A stretch of DNA of 64,000 nt. Origin: JAJRZX01 sp964472295 (lineage in GTDB: Bacteria > Desulfobacterota > GWC2-55-46 > JADFVP01). The position numbers and the translations under genes are program-made. Shown piece after piece: positions 48,174 to 57,500 of this stretch (position 1 is its first letter; each line of letters starts with the position of its first letter). The notes beneath the pieces are model-generated. The model saw nothing but the letters and a program-made list of their open reading frames with translations, made no database searches and had not been told where the DNA came from. The stretch is from assembly GCA_964472295.1 (NCBI GenBank), contig CAYYJQ010000004.1, positions 13,761 to 77,760 of the forward strand. Reading direction: 5' to 3'.

Positions 48174-49295
48174 TCATTGGTTTCGCAGGAAGTACTCAGC
48201 CAGGGGCACAGCGAGTTTCCTTGCCCCCGTGGAATAGAGATGAATCGGGTCGTAGAAGTCATCCGAAGTGAGCAAGGTATGCCCTCCTAAATTAAGGCAT
48301 GGGACCTCATTTTCAGAACAAATTTTTTTGAATGCCTTCTCAAATGCTTCCATTGGAATAACCCCATTGTCTCCCGGCCTTATCATATTCATATAAACAT
48401 TATTCCCAATGGACATGGGATCAGTAATAACCGGCATACTGACAAGAATAAGTTTAATATCATGTTCTCGGCAAAGCCTGATAAGATCCTGTATCTTTTT
48501 TAAATTAGAACCCTTGGTGGAGTAGTCCCCCATGAGGTCTTTGAGACGGTCGATGCGTTTCTGTTTTAATCTCAGGCCCCTGGTGATTGCCCAACTCGGC
48601 ATGGGTGGCGCTGCCCGATGTTGACCATTAAACATGAGATATTTGAGCCCATGCAGTCTGAATTTGAGCCATGTTTCTTCCTCGGTAAAGATATTGGACC
48701 AGAAGGCGTCTTTTATCCTGAAAATCTCGATTTTTTTAAACAAAAACCTCTTTAGCCACGCGCTTGGAATAAACCCTCCTCTTTCCATTGCGTAATAGGG
48801 GGAATCCATAATCTCATCTTGGTCACTTCGGAAACTCTTACTGTTTGAGTTGAATTCGATTAGAGAGAGCCCGTAATAAAGGTATTTTACCTCGCTCTTG
48901 GGGATAAGCACGTCTTTGACGAGATTATAAAAGACTGTGGGCCCCGCGCCGTTAATCCCAAAGTTAAAGGTATGAAGATGCCAACCCCTAAGATTGATGT
49001 AACGCTCGAATGTCATGGCGTCAAAGCCCATGTCGGCGACAGATGAACCTATAAAGAAGATCTCGGGGTTCACCCCATATTCAATATTGGCCTTAAGAGC
49101 CATGGATTTAATGCTTATCTGATGGCGTGGAAAGTAGGGCGGCGGCAGGTAATCTTCAACTGCAGTTAACTTGAGCGCAAGTGTCACAATGGCTATAAAA
49201 CATAGGCAGAGTACTCCCGCCCATGGTATCTTCCGCCAATCCCTGAGGGTCTTAAAAGAGAAAATAGATAAAGGGTTCAATATTCGCTCCGCCAA
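48174..49295 (-). CDS. SGNH-fold protein partner of the MBOAT acyltransferase (DltD/AlgJ-like)
   Basis: 373 residues: one N-terminal membrane anchor (about 25-45, WAGVLCLCFIAIVTLALKL) and an extracytoplasmic SGNH-hydrolase-like domain. Block I is FFIGSSVADMGFD with Ser85; the C-terminal Asp-x-x-His is in FYDPIHLYSTGARKL (Asp349, His352). A TTLNFGINGAGP-like block II (FNFGINGAGPTVFYN) supports the fold. It overlaps the end of the MBOAT gene by 44 nt, so both proteins are made together. In alginate and teichoic acid systems such pairs transfer acyl groups to exported polymers. The acceptor here is unknown. Confidence 0.85.
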   Translation of the reverse strand: MAERILNPLSIFSFKTLRDWRKIPWAGVLCLCFIAIVTLALKLTAVEDYLPPPYFPRHQISIKSMALKANIEYGVNPEIFFIGSSVADMGFDAMTFERYINLRGWHLHTFNFGINGAGPTVFYNLVKDVLIPKSEVKYLYYGLSLIEFNSNSKSFRSDQDEIMDSPYYAMERGGFIPSAWLKRFLFKKIEIFRIKDAFWSNIFTEEETWLKFRLHGLKYLMFNGQHRAAPPMPSWAITRGLRLKQKRIDRLKDLMGDYSTKGSNLKKIQDLIRLCREHDIKLILVSMPVITDPMSIGNNVYMNMIRPGDNGVIPMEAFEKAFKKICSENEVPCLNLGGHTLLTSDDFYDPIHLYSTGARKLAVPLAEYFLRNQ

Positions 49296-50661
49296 GGAAT
49301 AAGATGGTCATAAAGAGGAATGTATAGAGCGCTGCCCTTCTCACCACTCCCCATCTATTATAAAAGTGCAGACCCTCCGCACGTTGGTGAAAAATATCAA
49401 AGATAAACATAAGGCAGATAAAAGGCAGGGCCATCATCGATATGAAGTCGATCCTTAAGACCCCCCAGTTCGTGGCGATATTGCCGAGATAATCAATGGC
49501 ATGTCTAAGTGACGGGGCGCGAAAGAAGACCCATGAGAAGCAGACCAGATGAAAGGTCAGAAACATACCGGCAAATTCGCGTAAACCGGCCTTGTCCTTA
49601 TTCACCGTAGGTAAGGAGATTTTTTTTATGATAAACCTCTCCACAACAAGATAAAGACCATGCATGGCGCCCCATATCAACATCATCCAGCTGGCGCCGT
49701 GCCAGAGACCCACTATGGTCATCGTAGCCATTAGATTGATGTAAACATTGCCGGTCCTGCTACCTCCCATGGTGAAGTAAAGATAGTCTCTCAGCCAGGT
49801 AGATAGGGAGATGTGCCATCTATGCCAGAACTCTCCGATCCTCACTGAAAAATAGGGGCAATCAAAGTTTTTCATAATATCAACGCCAAGGAGCAGGGCC
49901 GTGCCTATGGCAATATTAGAGTATCCCGCAAAATCGCAGTATATCTGGAATGCAAAGGCATATATCCCGATGATGAGTTCATAGGAACTGAATAGATGGG
50001 GCGTCTTGAAAAGGCGGTCGACTACCACTGCGAGGTTGTCGGCTATTACCATCTTCTGAAAAAGACCGAAAAGGATAAGAAAACAGCCTTTTCTGATCAT
50101 TTCGTAATTAACGGTGCGTTCCTTTCGAAGCTGTGGAATGAGGTGGGAGGCCCTCTCGATGGGTCCGGCTACGAGTTGAGGAAAGAAGGATACGAAGAGG
50201 GCAAAGTCCGTGAGGCTGTCGCAGGGTTCTATCCTGCCGCGGTAGACATCCATGGTATATCCTACGGTCTGAAGGGTATAAAAGGAAATACCAAGGGGTA
50301 AGATGACATGAAGGGTAAAAGGGTCGAGAGAGAGGCCCACATAACCGGCGATGACCTTGAAATTCTCAATGAAGAATCCGTAGTATTTAAAAAAACCGAG
50401 TATGGAGAAGTTGACAACGAGACTTATCAACAAAAGTTGTTTCTTTCTGGTCATCGATGATGCACGCCCTATGAGACGCGCCACGTTATAGTCCACGAGT
50501 GTGCTTACAGCCAGCAGGCCAAGAAATCGCCAGTCCCACCATCCGTAAAAGAGGTAACTGGCGGCAAGCAGGAAGAGATTCTGTGACTTTTGATTGATGC
50601 AGTAATAGATGATCAGGACAAGGAAGAGGAATATGAAAAACTCAAAACTGTTGAAGACCAT
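49252..50661 (-). CDS. MBOAT family O-acyltransferase (AlgI-like)
   Basis: Polytopic membrane acyltransferase, 469 residues with about eleven hydrophobic segments. Family motifs: LPLGISFYTLQTVGYTMDVYRG, FPQLVAGPIERA, GEFWHRWHISLSTWLRDYLY, and the catalytic His321 in VGLWHGASWMMLIWGAMHG. This is the AlgI/PatA/DltB type that passes acyl groups across the inner membrane to a periplasmic acceptor (the first motif is 22 residues when joined, so read it as LPLGISFYTLQTVG then YTMDVYRG). The SGNH partner overlaps its 3' end. Possible substrates are the exopolysaccharide made by the 6-10 kb genes or cell wall sugars; sequence does not decide. Confidence 0.95.
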   Translation of the reverse strand: MVFNSFEFFIFLFLVLIIYYCINQKSQNLFLLAASYLFYGWWDWRFLGLLAVSTLVDYNVARLIGRASSMTRKKQLLLISLVVNFSILGFFKYYGFFIENFKVIAGYVGLSLDPFTLHVILPLGISFYTLQTVGYTMDVYRGRIEPCDSLTDFALFVSFFPQLVAGPIERASHLIPQLRKERTVNYEMIRKGCFLILFGLFQKMVIADNLAVVVDRLFKTPHLFSSYELIIGIYAFAFQIYCDFAGYSNIAIGTALLLGVDIMKNFDCPYFSVRIGEFWHRWHISLSTWLRDYLYFTMGGSRTGNVYINLMATMTIVGLWHGASWMMLIWGAMHGLYLVVERFIIKKISLPTVNKDKAGLREFAGMFLTFHLVCFSWVFFRAPSLRHAIDYLGNIATNWGVLRIDFISMMALPFICLMFIFDIFHQRAEGLHFYNRWGVVRRAALYTFLFMTILFLGGANIEPFIYFLF

Positions 50662-50712
50662 GTAACCGACCCCGTTTTAAAGCAAACCCTTGAATTATAT
50701 GACTGCCCTTGC

Positions 50713-50741
50713 ATATTAGCGTTTAGGGAAATACCTGTCAA
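50713..50741 (-). promoter_or_regulatory. Sigma-70 promoter of the MBOAT-SGNH pair
   Basis: On the minus strand TTGACA (50741-50736), a 17-nt spacer, and TAATAT (50718-50713). The expected start is about 45 nt before the MBOAT ATG at 50661. Confidence 0.75.
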
Positions 50742-50893
50742 ATAATACATTTGCCATCTACGCGATAAAATCAGATAGGTCTTTACTTCATGGAGAAGAC
50801 CGTGATTTTTACACATTGACATATGGGCCGCCGCAGGGTAGGCCAATGGTAAGCAAACCCGAAGGGCACCCTGGGTACCTTCATTAAAAATTC

Positions 50894-50921
50894 TTGACTC
50901 TTTTCTCTGTTATGATAATAT
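50894..50921 (+). promoter_or_regulatory. Sigma-70 promoter of the tRNA-Gly gene
   Basis: TTGACT (50894-50899), a 16-nt spacer, TAATAT (50916-50921), ending 19 nt before the tRNA 5' end. Confidence 0.65.
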
Positions 50922-50940
50922 CTGTAACTCGTAAATCTCA

Positions 50941-51016
50941 GCGGGAGTAGCTCAGTTGGTAGAGCGCAACCTTGCCAAGGTTGAGGTCGCGGGTTCGAGA
51001 CCCGTCTCCCGCTCCA
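50941..51016 (+). tRNA. tRNA-Gly, anticodon GCC, CCA encoded
   Basis: Full cloverleaf. Acceptor GCGGGAG/CTCCCGC, D-arm GCTC...GAGC with AGTTGGTA loop, anticodon arm CAACC-TTGCCAA-GGTTG (anticodon GCC), T-arm GCGGG-TTCGAGA-CCCGT region, discriminator T at 51013 and encoded CCA at 51014-51016. It reads GGC/GGT codons. It is isolated, between the divergent MBOAT promoter and fur. Confidence 0.97.
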
Positions 51017-51095
51017 TTATGATGCCGCACACCCCTGGACAAGCCTGTTCTCGTTCATATCTTTATGATTTCAGTCTTTTTTTGAGGCATGCGAT

Positions 51096-51527
51096 ATGAA
51101 ACTGCAGGAAAAGATGGGGCTCTTCAGGTCCTATATCGGGAAAAAGGGTCTCAAGTTCACGAATCAGCGCGACTTTATTGCCCTCTCTTTTTTCAGGGTC
51201 CGTTCTCACATAAGCCTTGACGAGCTCTTTAGAAAGGTCCGAAAGTCCGAGCCCGGCATTGGTTATGCCACGGTTTACAGGACCATGAAGTTACTTACAG
51301 ACTCCGGGCTTGCCGTCACAAGGCAGTTCGGTGATGGTCAGACGCGTTACGAGAACTTCCCCGAGGGCGGGCACCACGACCACCTCATCTGCCTGAAGTG
51401 TTCAAAGATAGTCGAGTTCCAGAACCAGAAGATTGAAGACCTGCAGAACGAGACGGCCTCTCATCATGGTTTCAAGGTCATAAGCCATAAACTCGAGTTA
51501 TACGGCTACTGCAGTAAGTGCCAGTGA
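51096..51527 (+). CDS. Fur family ferric uptake regulator
   Basis: 143 residues. Winged-helix DNA-binding part (about 18-85) with GLKFTNQRDFIALSFF and PGIGYATVYRTMKLL; metal part with EGGHHDHLICLKCSKIVEF. Two CxxC pairs (CLKC and the terminal CSKC) suggest a structural zinc. It lies 46 nt upstream of feoB, with a Fur-box-like palindrome between them, so iron control of feoB by this protein is likely. PerR or Zur cannot be fully excluded from sequence, but the feoB neighbourhood favours Fur, so I leave the symbol open. Confidence 0.9.
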   Translation: MKLQEKMGLFRSYIGKKGLKFTNQRDFIALSFFRVRSHISLDELFRKVRKSEPGIGYATVYRTMKLLTDSGLAVTRQFGDGQTRYENFPEGGHHDHLICLKCSKIVEFQNQKIEDLQNETASHHGFKVISHKLELYGYCSKCQ

Positions 51528-51551
51528 GTTTTTTTATCTTACAATTGAAAA

Positions 51552-51566
51552 TGAAAGTTATTATCA
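51552..51566 (+). promoter_or_regulatory. Fur-box-like operator before feoB
   Basis: TGAAAGTTATTATCA matches the 7-1-7 Fur unit TGATAATNATTATCA at 12 of 14 positions. It ends 7 nt before the feoB ATG, so bound repressor would also cover the ribosome-binding region. Confidence 0.65.
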
Positions 51567-51573
51567 TTAAACG

Positions 51574-53544
51574 ATGACCCAGAGTAAAAAAGATAACCCA
51601 GACAACAGCAAAGGCCCCATAGTCCTTGTCGGAAACCCCAATGTGGGCAAATCCGTCATATTCGGCGCCCTTACGGGCCGGTATGTCACTGTGTCCAATT
51701 ATCCCGGAACCACTGTGGGCGTCTCACGGGGCAGGGCGCGTCTTGGCGGCAGGGATGTGGATATTATCGACAGCCCCGGCGTCAACGGCCTCGTGCCTGT
51801 AAGCGACGATGAGCGCGTCACGCGCGACATACTCCTCAAGACAGAGGTCGCGGGCGTACTCCATGTCCTTGACGCGAAAAACCTCAAGAGGGGTCTTCTC
51901 ATAAGCCTTCAGCTCATGGAGATGGGCCTTCCCCTTGCCCTTGCCCTCAACATGTATGACGAGGCGGGTCAGAGGGGCATAAAGATAGACCTCAAGGCCC
52001 TTAAAAAGGCCCTTGGCCTCGAGGTAGTGCCAACCATAGCCACACAGCGCTGGAACCTCGATAAACTCCATGACGTGCCAGCCCTTGTGCAGAGGGGTTC
52101 CGTTGAAATTAACTACCCCGCGCCAGTGGAAAGGGCCGTAACTGAGATTAGCGCCCTTCTGCCAGAGTCAGCCATATCCCCGCGCTCCATAAGCCTCATG
52201 CTCATCGCAGGCGATGACACCCTTGACGACTGGCTCGGGGACCGCCTTGAGCCTAATGCCTTATCCGCTATCCATGCCATCTGCAGAGCCATATCCACAA
52301 TGTATGAGGAGCCGCCAGGCTACATTATCAACAGGTCCCGAATGCGCGTGGTGGACGCCATTGTCCGTAAATCCGTCTCAAAGGTAAAGGCCGGTAGCAA
52401 GGGGGCATCGGCCTTTATCGGCAGATATGCCATGCACCCCCTCTGGGGCATACCCATACTAATCTTCGTCCTATTCATTCTATACGAGTTCGTCGGCGTT
52501 CTTGGCGCGGGCATAATAGTGGACTTCATAGAGCGCGTGGTCTTCGGCACATACCTCAACCCATGGGCAACGCGTGTTGTCGAGTACGTCCTGCCATCAG
52601 GCTTTATCCACGACCTTATAGTAGGCCCCTACGGCCTTGTGACCATGGCCCTCACTTACGCCATCGCCATAGTGCTCCCAATAGTGGGTCTCTTCTTTTT
52701 CTTCTTCAGCATACTTGAAGACTCGGGGTATCTGCCGCGCCTGGCCCTCATGGCCGACAAGACCTTCAAGCGTCTCGGCCTTAACGGAAAGGCCGTCCTG
52801 CCAATGGTCCTTGGCCTCGGGTGCGACACCATGGCCACCATGACAACAAGGATACTCGAGACAAAGAAGGAACGCGTAATCGTTACTCTCTTGCTCGCCC
52901 TCGGCGTTCCATGCTCGGCACAGTTGGGCGTCCTTCTTGGAATGCTCGCATCCGTATCCCTCACGGCAACGCTCATCTGGGCCGGAATGCTCCTTGGCGT
53001 CATGGCCCTTGTGGGTTTTCTCGCCTCCGTCTTAATACCAGGCGATACATCTGACTTTATAATTGAAATCCCCCCAATGCGCCTGCCAATGGCCTCGAAT
53101 ATATTCCTTAAGACCCTTGTCCGTATACAGTGGTACCTGAAAGAAGCCGTGCCGCTCTTTGTCCTCGGTACGCTCATCCTCTTTGTCCTTGACCGCGTTG
53201 GCGGCATAGCCGCCATTCAGCGCGTAGCCTCTCCTGTAATAGTCAACTTCCTCGATCTTCCAGTAGAGACCACGCAGGCCTTTGTCATCGGCTTTCTCCG
53301 CCGCGACTACGGGGCCGCGGGCCTCCTTGACCTTCAGCGTTCCGGGCTCCTCAGTCACAGGCAGGTCATCGTGAGTCTTGTCACCATGACGCTCTTTGTG
53401 CCCTGCATCGCCAACCTCCTCATGATAGTGAAGGAACGGGGCCTCAAGACCGCCATATGGATAACACTATTCATCTTCCCCTTTGCCGTCCTTGTGGGCG
53501 GGGGGCTTAATTTTGTTCTCAAAACACTTGGAATAGCGCTCTAA
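51574..53544 (+). CDS. feoB: Ferrous iron transporter FeoB
   Basis: Inner membrane Fe(II) transporter with an N-terminal GTPase. 656 residues, shorter than E. coli FeoB (773). G-domain motifs: G1 VGNPNVGKSVIFGALTG, the switch VSNYPGTTVGVSRG, G3 DSPG, and NMYD for G4. The membrane part has two Gate regions, the first with LGLGCDTMATMTTRILETKK and VPCSAQLGVLL, the second near FVIGFLRRDYGAAGLLDL. No separate feoA or feoC gene is nearby; the only FeoA-like domain is at the end of the regulator that follows 9 nt later. Confidence 0.97.
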   Translation: MTQSKKDNPDNSKGPIVLVGNPNVGKSVIFGALTGRYVTVSNYPGTTVGVSRGRARLGGRDVDIIDSPGVNGLVPVSDDERVTRDILLKTEVAGVLHVLDAKNLKRGLLISLQLMEMGLPLALALNMYDEAGQRGIKIDLKALKKALGLEVVPTIATQRWNLDKLHDVPALVQRGSVEINYPAPVERAVTEISALLPESAISPRSISLMLIAGDDTLDDWLGDRLEPNALSAIHAICRAISTMYEEPPGYIINRSRMRVVDAIVRKSVSKVKAGSKGASAFIGRYAMHPLWGIPILIFVLFILYEFVGVLGAGIIVDFIERVVFGTYLNPWATRVVEYVLPSGFIHDLIVGPYGLVTMALTYAIAIVLPIVGLFFFFFSILEDSGYLPRLALMADKTFKRLGLNGKAVLPMVLGLGCDTMATMTTRILETKKERVIVTLLLALGVPCSAQLGVLLGMLASVSLTATLIWAGMLLGVMALVGFLASVLIPGDTSDFIIEIPPMRLPMASNIFLKTLVRIQWYLKEAVPLFVLGTLILFVLDRVGGIAAIQRVASPVIVNFLDLPVETTQAFVIGFLRRDYGAAGLLDLQRSGLLSHRQVIVSLVTMTLFVPCIANLLMIVKERGLKTAIWITLFIFPFAVLVGGGLNFVLKTLGIAL

Positions 53545-53553
53545 GGAGGCACT

Positions 53554-54219
53554 ATGGACAGGGAAAAAGCAGTAAGAGAAGAGACCCTTGAGTTCATCTG
53601 GGCAGAGCGGGAGCAGGGGGCTTCTTCCATTGAAAAACTACTGAAAATCAAGGAAGTAGCTACCGCGGGTGTTGACTCGGCTGTCCTTGAGAGCATGGTG
53701 AGAAAGGGCCTTATACACATAAGCGGCGATACCGTGACTCTCACGAAAAAGGGCGAGGAGCAGGCCCGTCTCGCCATACGGCGCCACAGGCTCGCAGAGC
53801 GCCTCCTTTCAGAGGTCTTCGACGTCTCTGAAGGAAGCCTCGAAGACGAGGCCTGCGACTTTGAACACATACTCTCAAAGGGCGTGACCGACAGCATCTG
53901 CACACTCCTCGGACACCCCCCGGCCTGTCCCCACGGACACCCCATACCGCGCGGCGAGTGCTGCGAAAAGACAAGGGTGGAACTCAGACCCCTTGTAAAA
54001 TCACTTACATCCATCAAGGCAGGGGAAAGGGCAAGAATCGTCTTTATCATGCCCTCGGCGCACTCAAGACTCGATAAACTCTCGGCCCTGGGAATCCTGC
54101 CGGGGAATACCTTGAGAGTCCACCAGAAGTCACCGGCATTCGTCCTCGAACTCGGAGAAACAACCATCGCCATAGATAAGGACATCGCTAAAGAAATCTT
54201 CGTAAGGGTTCTTAAATAA
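53554..54219 (+). CDS. DtxR-family metal regulator with C-terminal FeoA-like domain
   Basis: 221 residues. N-terminal winged helix (about 1-65), then the DtxR metal-binding/dimerisation part (RRHRLAERLLSEVF, EDEACDFEHILSKGVTD, and the CPHGHPIP motif). The C-terminal part (about 150-221) is an SH3/FeoA-like domain (KLSALGILPGNTLRVHQ). The recognition region is less typical than in DtxR itself. AGGAGG upstream; 9 nt after feoB. It probably senses Fe(II) or Mn(II) and controls the same transport unit that Fur appears to control from the other side. Confidence 0.9.
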   Translation: MDREKAVREETLEFIWAEREQGASSIEKLLKIKEVATAGVDSAVLESMVRKGLIHISGDTVTLTKKGEEQARLAIRRHRLAERLLSEVFDVSEGSLEDEACDFEHILSKGVTDSICTLLGHPPACPHGHPIPRGECCEKTRVELRPLVKSLTSIKAGERARIVFIMPSAHSRLDKLSALGILPGNTLRVHQKSPAFVLELGETTIAIDKDIAKEIFVRVLK

Positions 54220-54251
54220 AGAAAAAATAAAAGAGATGGGTAGGGGGTGCG

Positions 54252-54407
54252 GGGCGGGCACTGCCTGCCAAAAAGAAAAAGGAAAATGGGGGAAGGTGGG
54301 CTCCGCCCACGAAAGACAAAAGAAGAGATGATTTTCCCGCTTTCTTTTAGGAAAAAAGAAAGCGGGGCAAAGAAAACCAATAATCCAATGGCCCTCTGCC
54401 ATTGGAT
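54252..54407. repeat. Composite repeat between the DtxR gene and dnaE
   Basis: Modules: GGGCGGGCACTGCCTGCC (about 54253-54269), GGTGGGC/GCCCACG (about 54295-54310), CCCGCTTTCTTTT/AAAAGAAAGCGGG (54336-54348, 54354-54366), the linker GCAAAGAAAACCAATA (54367-54382), and ATCCAATGGC/GCCATTGGAT (54383-54392, 54398-54407). The T-hairpin arms differ from the other copies by paired changes (CCCGC/GCGGG), so the stem is kept. Confidence 0.85.
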
Positions 54408-54514
54408 AGGCGGCCCGGGTAAAGCGAACTCAAACCCGGCAAATAATAAAACAGGCGTCCCGCTATCTTCAAATTTGCCTGTAAAAAACCGCGCCAATAT
54501 GTTATTTTCAACCT

Positions 54515-57500
54515 ATGCGCCATAGCAAATTCGTACACCTTCACCTTCACACCCAGTACAGCCTCCTCGACGGCGCCATACGCCCCGGCGCCCTTGTCGA
54601 GCGTGCCCACGAGTTCAAGATGCCCGCCGTGGCAGTAACAGACCATGGCAACATCTTCGGGGCCGTCGAGTTCTATGAAAAGGCCCTGAAGGCAGGTGTA
54701 AAGCCTATCATAGGGTGCGAGACCTACATCGCCCCGACTTCCATGCTCGACAGGACACCGCCCACAAGGAGCGGCGCGCCCACAAAGGCCTTTCACCTTG
54801 TACTTCTCGTAAAGAACGCCGCTGGCTACAAGAACCTCTGCAAACTCCTCACAAAGGCCTATACCGAGGGTTTTTACTATAAACCACGCATCGACAAAGA
54901 CCTCCTGCGCTCCCATAACGAGGGGCTCATTGCCCTTGGGGCCTGCCTTCAGGGCGAAGTGGCCTTTTACGCCCTGCGGGACCAGATGGACAGGGCCCTT
55001 GCCTCTGCCGCCGAGTATAAAGAAATCTTCCAGAACCGCAGATATTACCTCGAGATCCAGCCAAGCCCAATACCCGAGCAGATAAAGGTAAACAACGCCC
55101 TTATCGAGATAGGCAAAAAACTCGATATACCCGTTGTCGCCACCAATGACTGCCATTACCTCAGAAAAGAAGACGCAAAGGTCCACGACGTGCTCCTCTG
55201 CATTCAGACCGGCACCACTGTAAACGCTGAAAAAAGAATGCGTTTTCCTGCCGACGAGTACTACATGAAGAGCCCTGAGGAGATGATCGAGGCCTTTAAA
55301 GACGTGCCCGAGGCCATTTCCAATACCATTGAAATAGCCGAGAGGTGCAACTTCGAGATGACCCTCGGCAAGGCCTATCTCCCTGATTACCCCCTGCCCG
55401 AGGGCCAGTCACTTGATGATATAATCGATGAACAGGCCCACGCAGGCCTCGAGGCCCGTCTTCGTGTCATGGCCGCCCGCGGCCGCGACGTCGAGGCCCT
55501 TCGTATCCGCTATCTCGACCGCCTTGAACGCGAACTAAAGGTCATAAAGGGCATGGGCTTTCCGGGGTATTTTCTCGTTGTCTCGGACTTTATCAATCAC
55601 GCGAAATCAATGAATATCCCCGTTGGCCCGGGAAGGGGCTCTGCCGCGGGGAGCCTCGTGGCATTCGCCCTCGGCATCACGAACATTGACCCCATCGAGT
55701 ATGACCTACTCTTCGAGAGGTTCCTTAACCCTGACCGCATATCGCTCCCTGATATTGACATAGACTTCTGCTATGAAAAACGCGACGAGATAATAAAATA
55801 CGTCACCGAAAAATACGGTCAGGAACACGTTACGCAGATTATCACCTTTGGTCAGATGAAGGCCCGCGCCGTAATAAGAGACGTAGGCAGGGTCCTTGAC
55901 ATGCCCTATAGCGAGGTTGACCGTATCGCCAAGCTCATACCATCGAGGCCTCTGGACATTACCATTGAAAAGGCCCTTGAAATGGAGCCCAAACTGAAAA
56001 AACTCGTCGACGGGGATAAACGCGTCGCCGAACTAATCGAGTACTCGAAGGCCCTCGAAGGCCTCCCGCGCCACGCCTCCACTCACGCCGCCGGAGTTGT
56101 CATCTCAAAGGAACCCCTTGTCGAGTATCTTCCCCTGTACAAGGGGCAGAAAGACGATGTTGTTACCACCCAGTTCGCCATGAAGTACGCCGAAAAAGTC
56201 GGCCTCGTGAAGTTCGATTTTCTCGGCCTCAAGACCCTGACGGTCATAGACAAGGCGATAAAACTTGTGAAGGAAAACAGGGGCGAGACCCTTGAGATGG
56301 ATTCCCTTGACCTTACTGATGCCAGGACCTACAAGGGCATTGCCTCGGGCGAGACCAACGGCATCTTTCAGCTCGAGAGTTCTGGCATGAAGGATATGCT
56401 GAGAAAACTTGCCCCCGAGTCCTTTGTTGACCTCATAGCCGCTGTTGCCCTCTTCCGTCCTGGTCCCATGCAGAGCGGCATGGTCGATGACTTTATCAAG
56501 AGACGCCACGGCAGGGTTCCCGTGAGATACGATATACCCGAACTCAAGGACATACTCTCCGACACCTATGGCGTCATTATCTATCAGGAACAGGTCATGG
56601 AAATAGCGCGCGTCATAGCCGGATTCAGCCCCGGCGAGGCGGACCTGCTAAGAAAGGTCATGGGCAAGAAACTCACTGACCAGATGATTATCTACAGGAA
56701 AAAGTTCCTTGACGGCGCGAAAGAGCGCAAGATTCCAGTGAAAAAGGCGGAAAAACTCTTCGAGCATATATCCAAGTTCGCCCTCTATGGCTTTAACAAG
56801 AGCCACAGCGCGGCCTATGCCCTCATAGCCTACCAGACTGCCTACCTCAAGACCCACTATACCGTGGAGTTCATGGCCGCGCTCATGAGTTCAGAGACGG
56901 GCGATACGGACAAGGTAGTAAAGTACATAAATGAGTGCAGAGACCTCGGCGTGCCCGTGGACCCTCCCGACGTTAACGAGAGTGAACGTGACTTTACCGT
57001 AAAAAAAGGGCGCATCCGCTTTGGACTCGGGGCCGTGAAGAACGTTGGCGCCTCGGCCATAGACGAAATTATCTCAGTCCGGCGCGAGGCCCCTTTTGAG
57101 TCCATGCTCGATTTCCTGAGCCGCCTGAGCACGAGAAAGGTAAATAAAAAGGTCACCGAGAGCCTTATAAAGTGCGGCGCCTTTGACTTTACGGGCTTAC
57201 CGCGTCCCGCGCTCCTCGCCTCACTTGATTCCATGATGGAGACGGCCCAGGGCGTTCAGCGCGACCGTGAATCCGGCCAGGGTTCCATCTTCGACGTACT
57301 CGGAGGCACTTCCTCCACGCCACAGCCTCGCATGGCCGATTCAGTAATAAGCGCCCCTGACTGGACAGAAAAAGAACTCCTTGCCGCGGAAAAAGAGACA
57401 CTTGGTTTTTACTTCACCGCCAACCCCCTTGACGAGTACCGCGAGATACTCGAGATAAACACCACCTGCTCCCTCTCTGGACTCAAGAAACTCACCTCAA

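Noticed and set aside
53541..54497. Minus-strand open frame of 318 codons opposite the DtxR gene and repeats
   Set aside because: Half of it lies in repeat palindromes, and the rest is antisense to a well-supported regulator.
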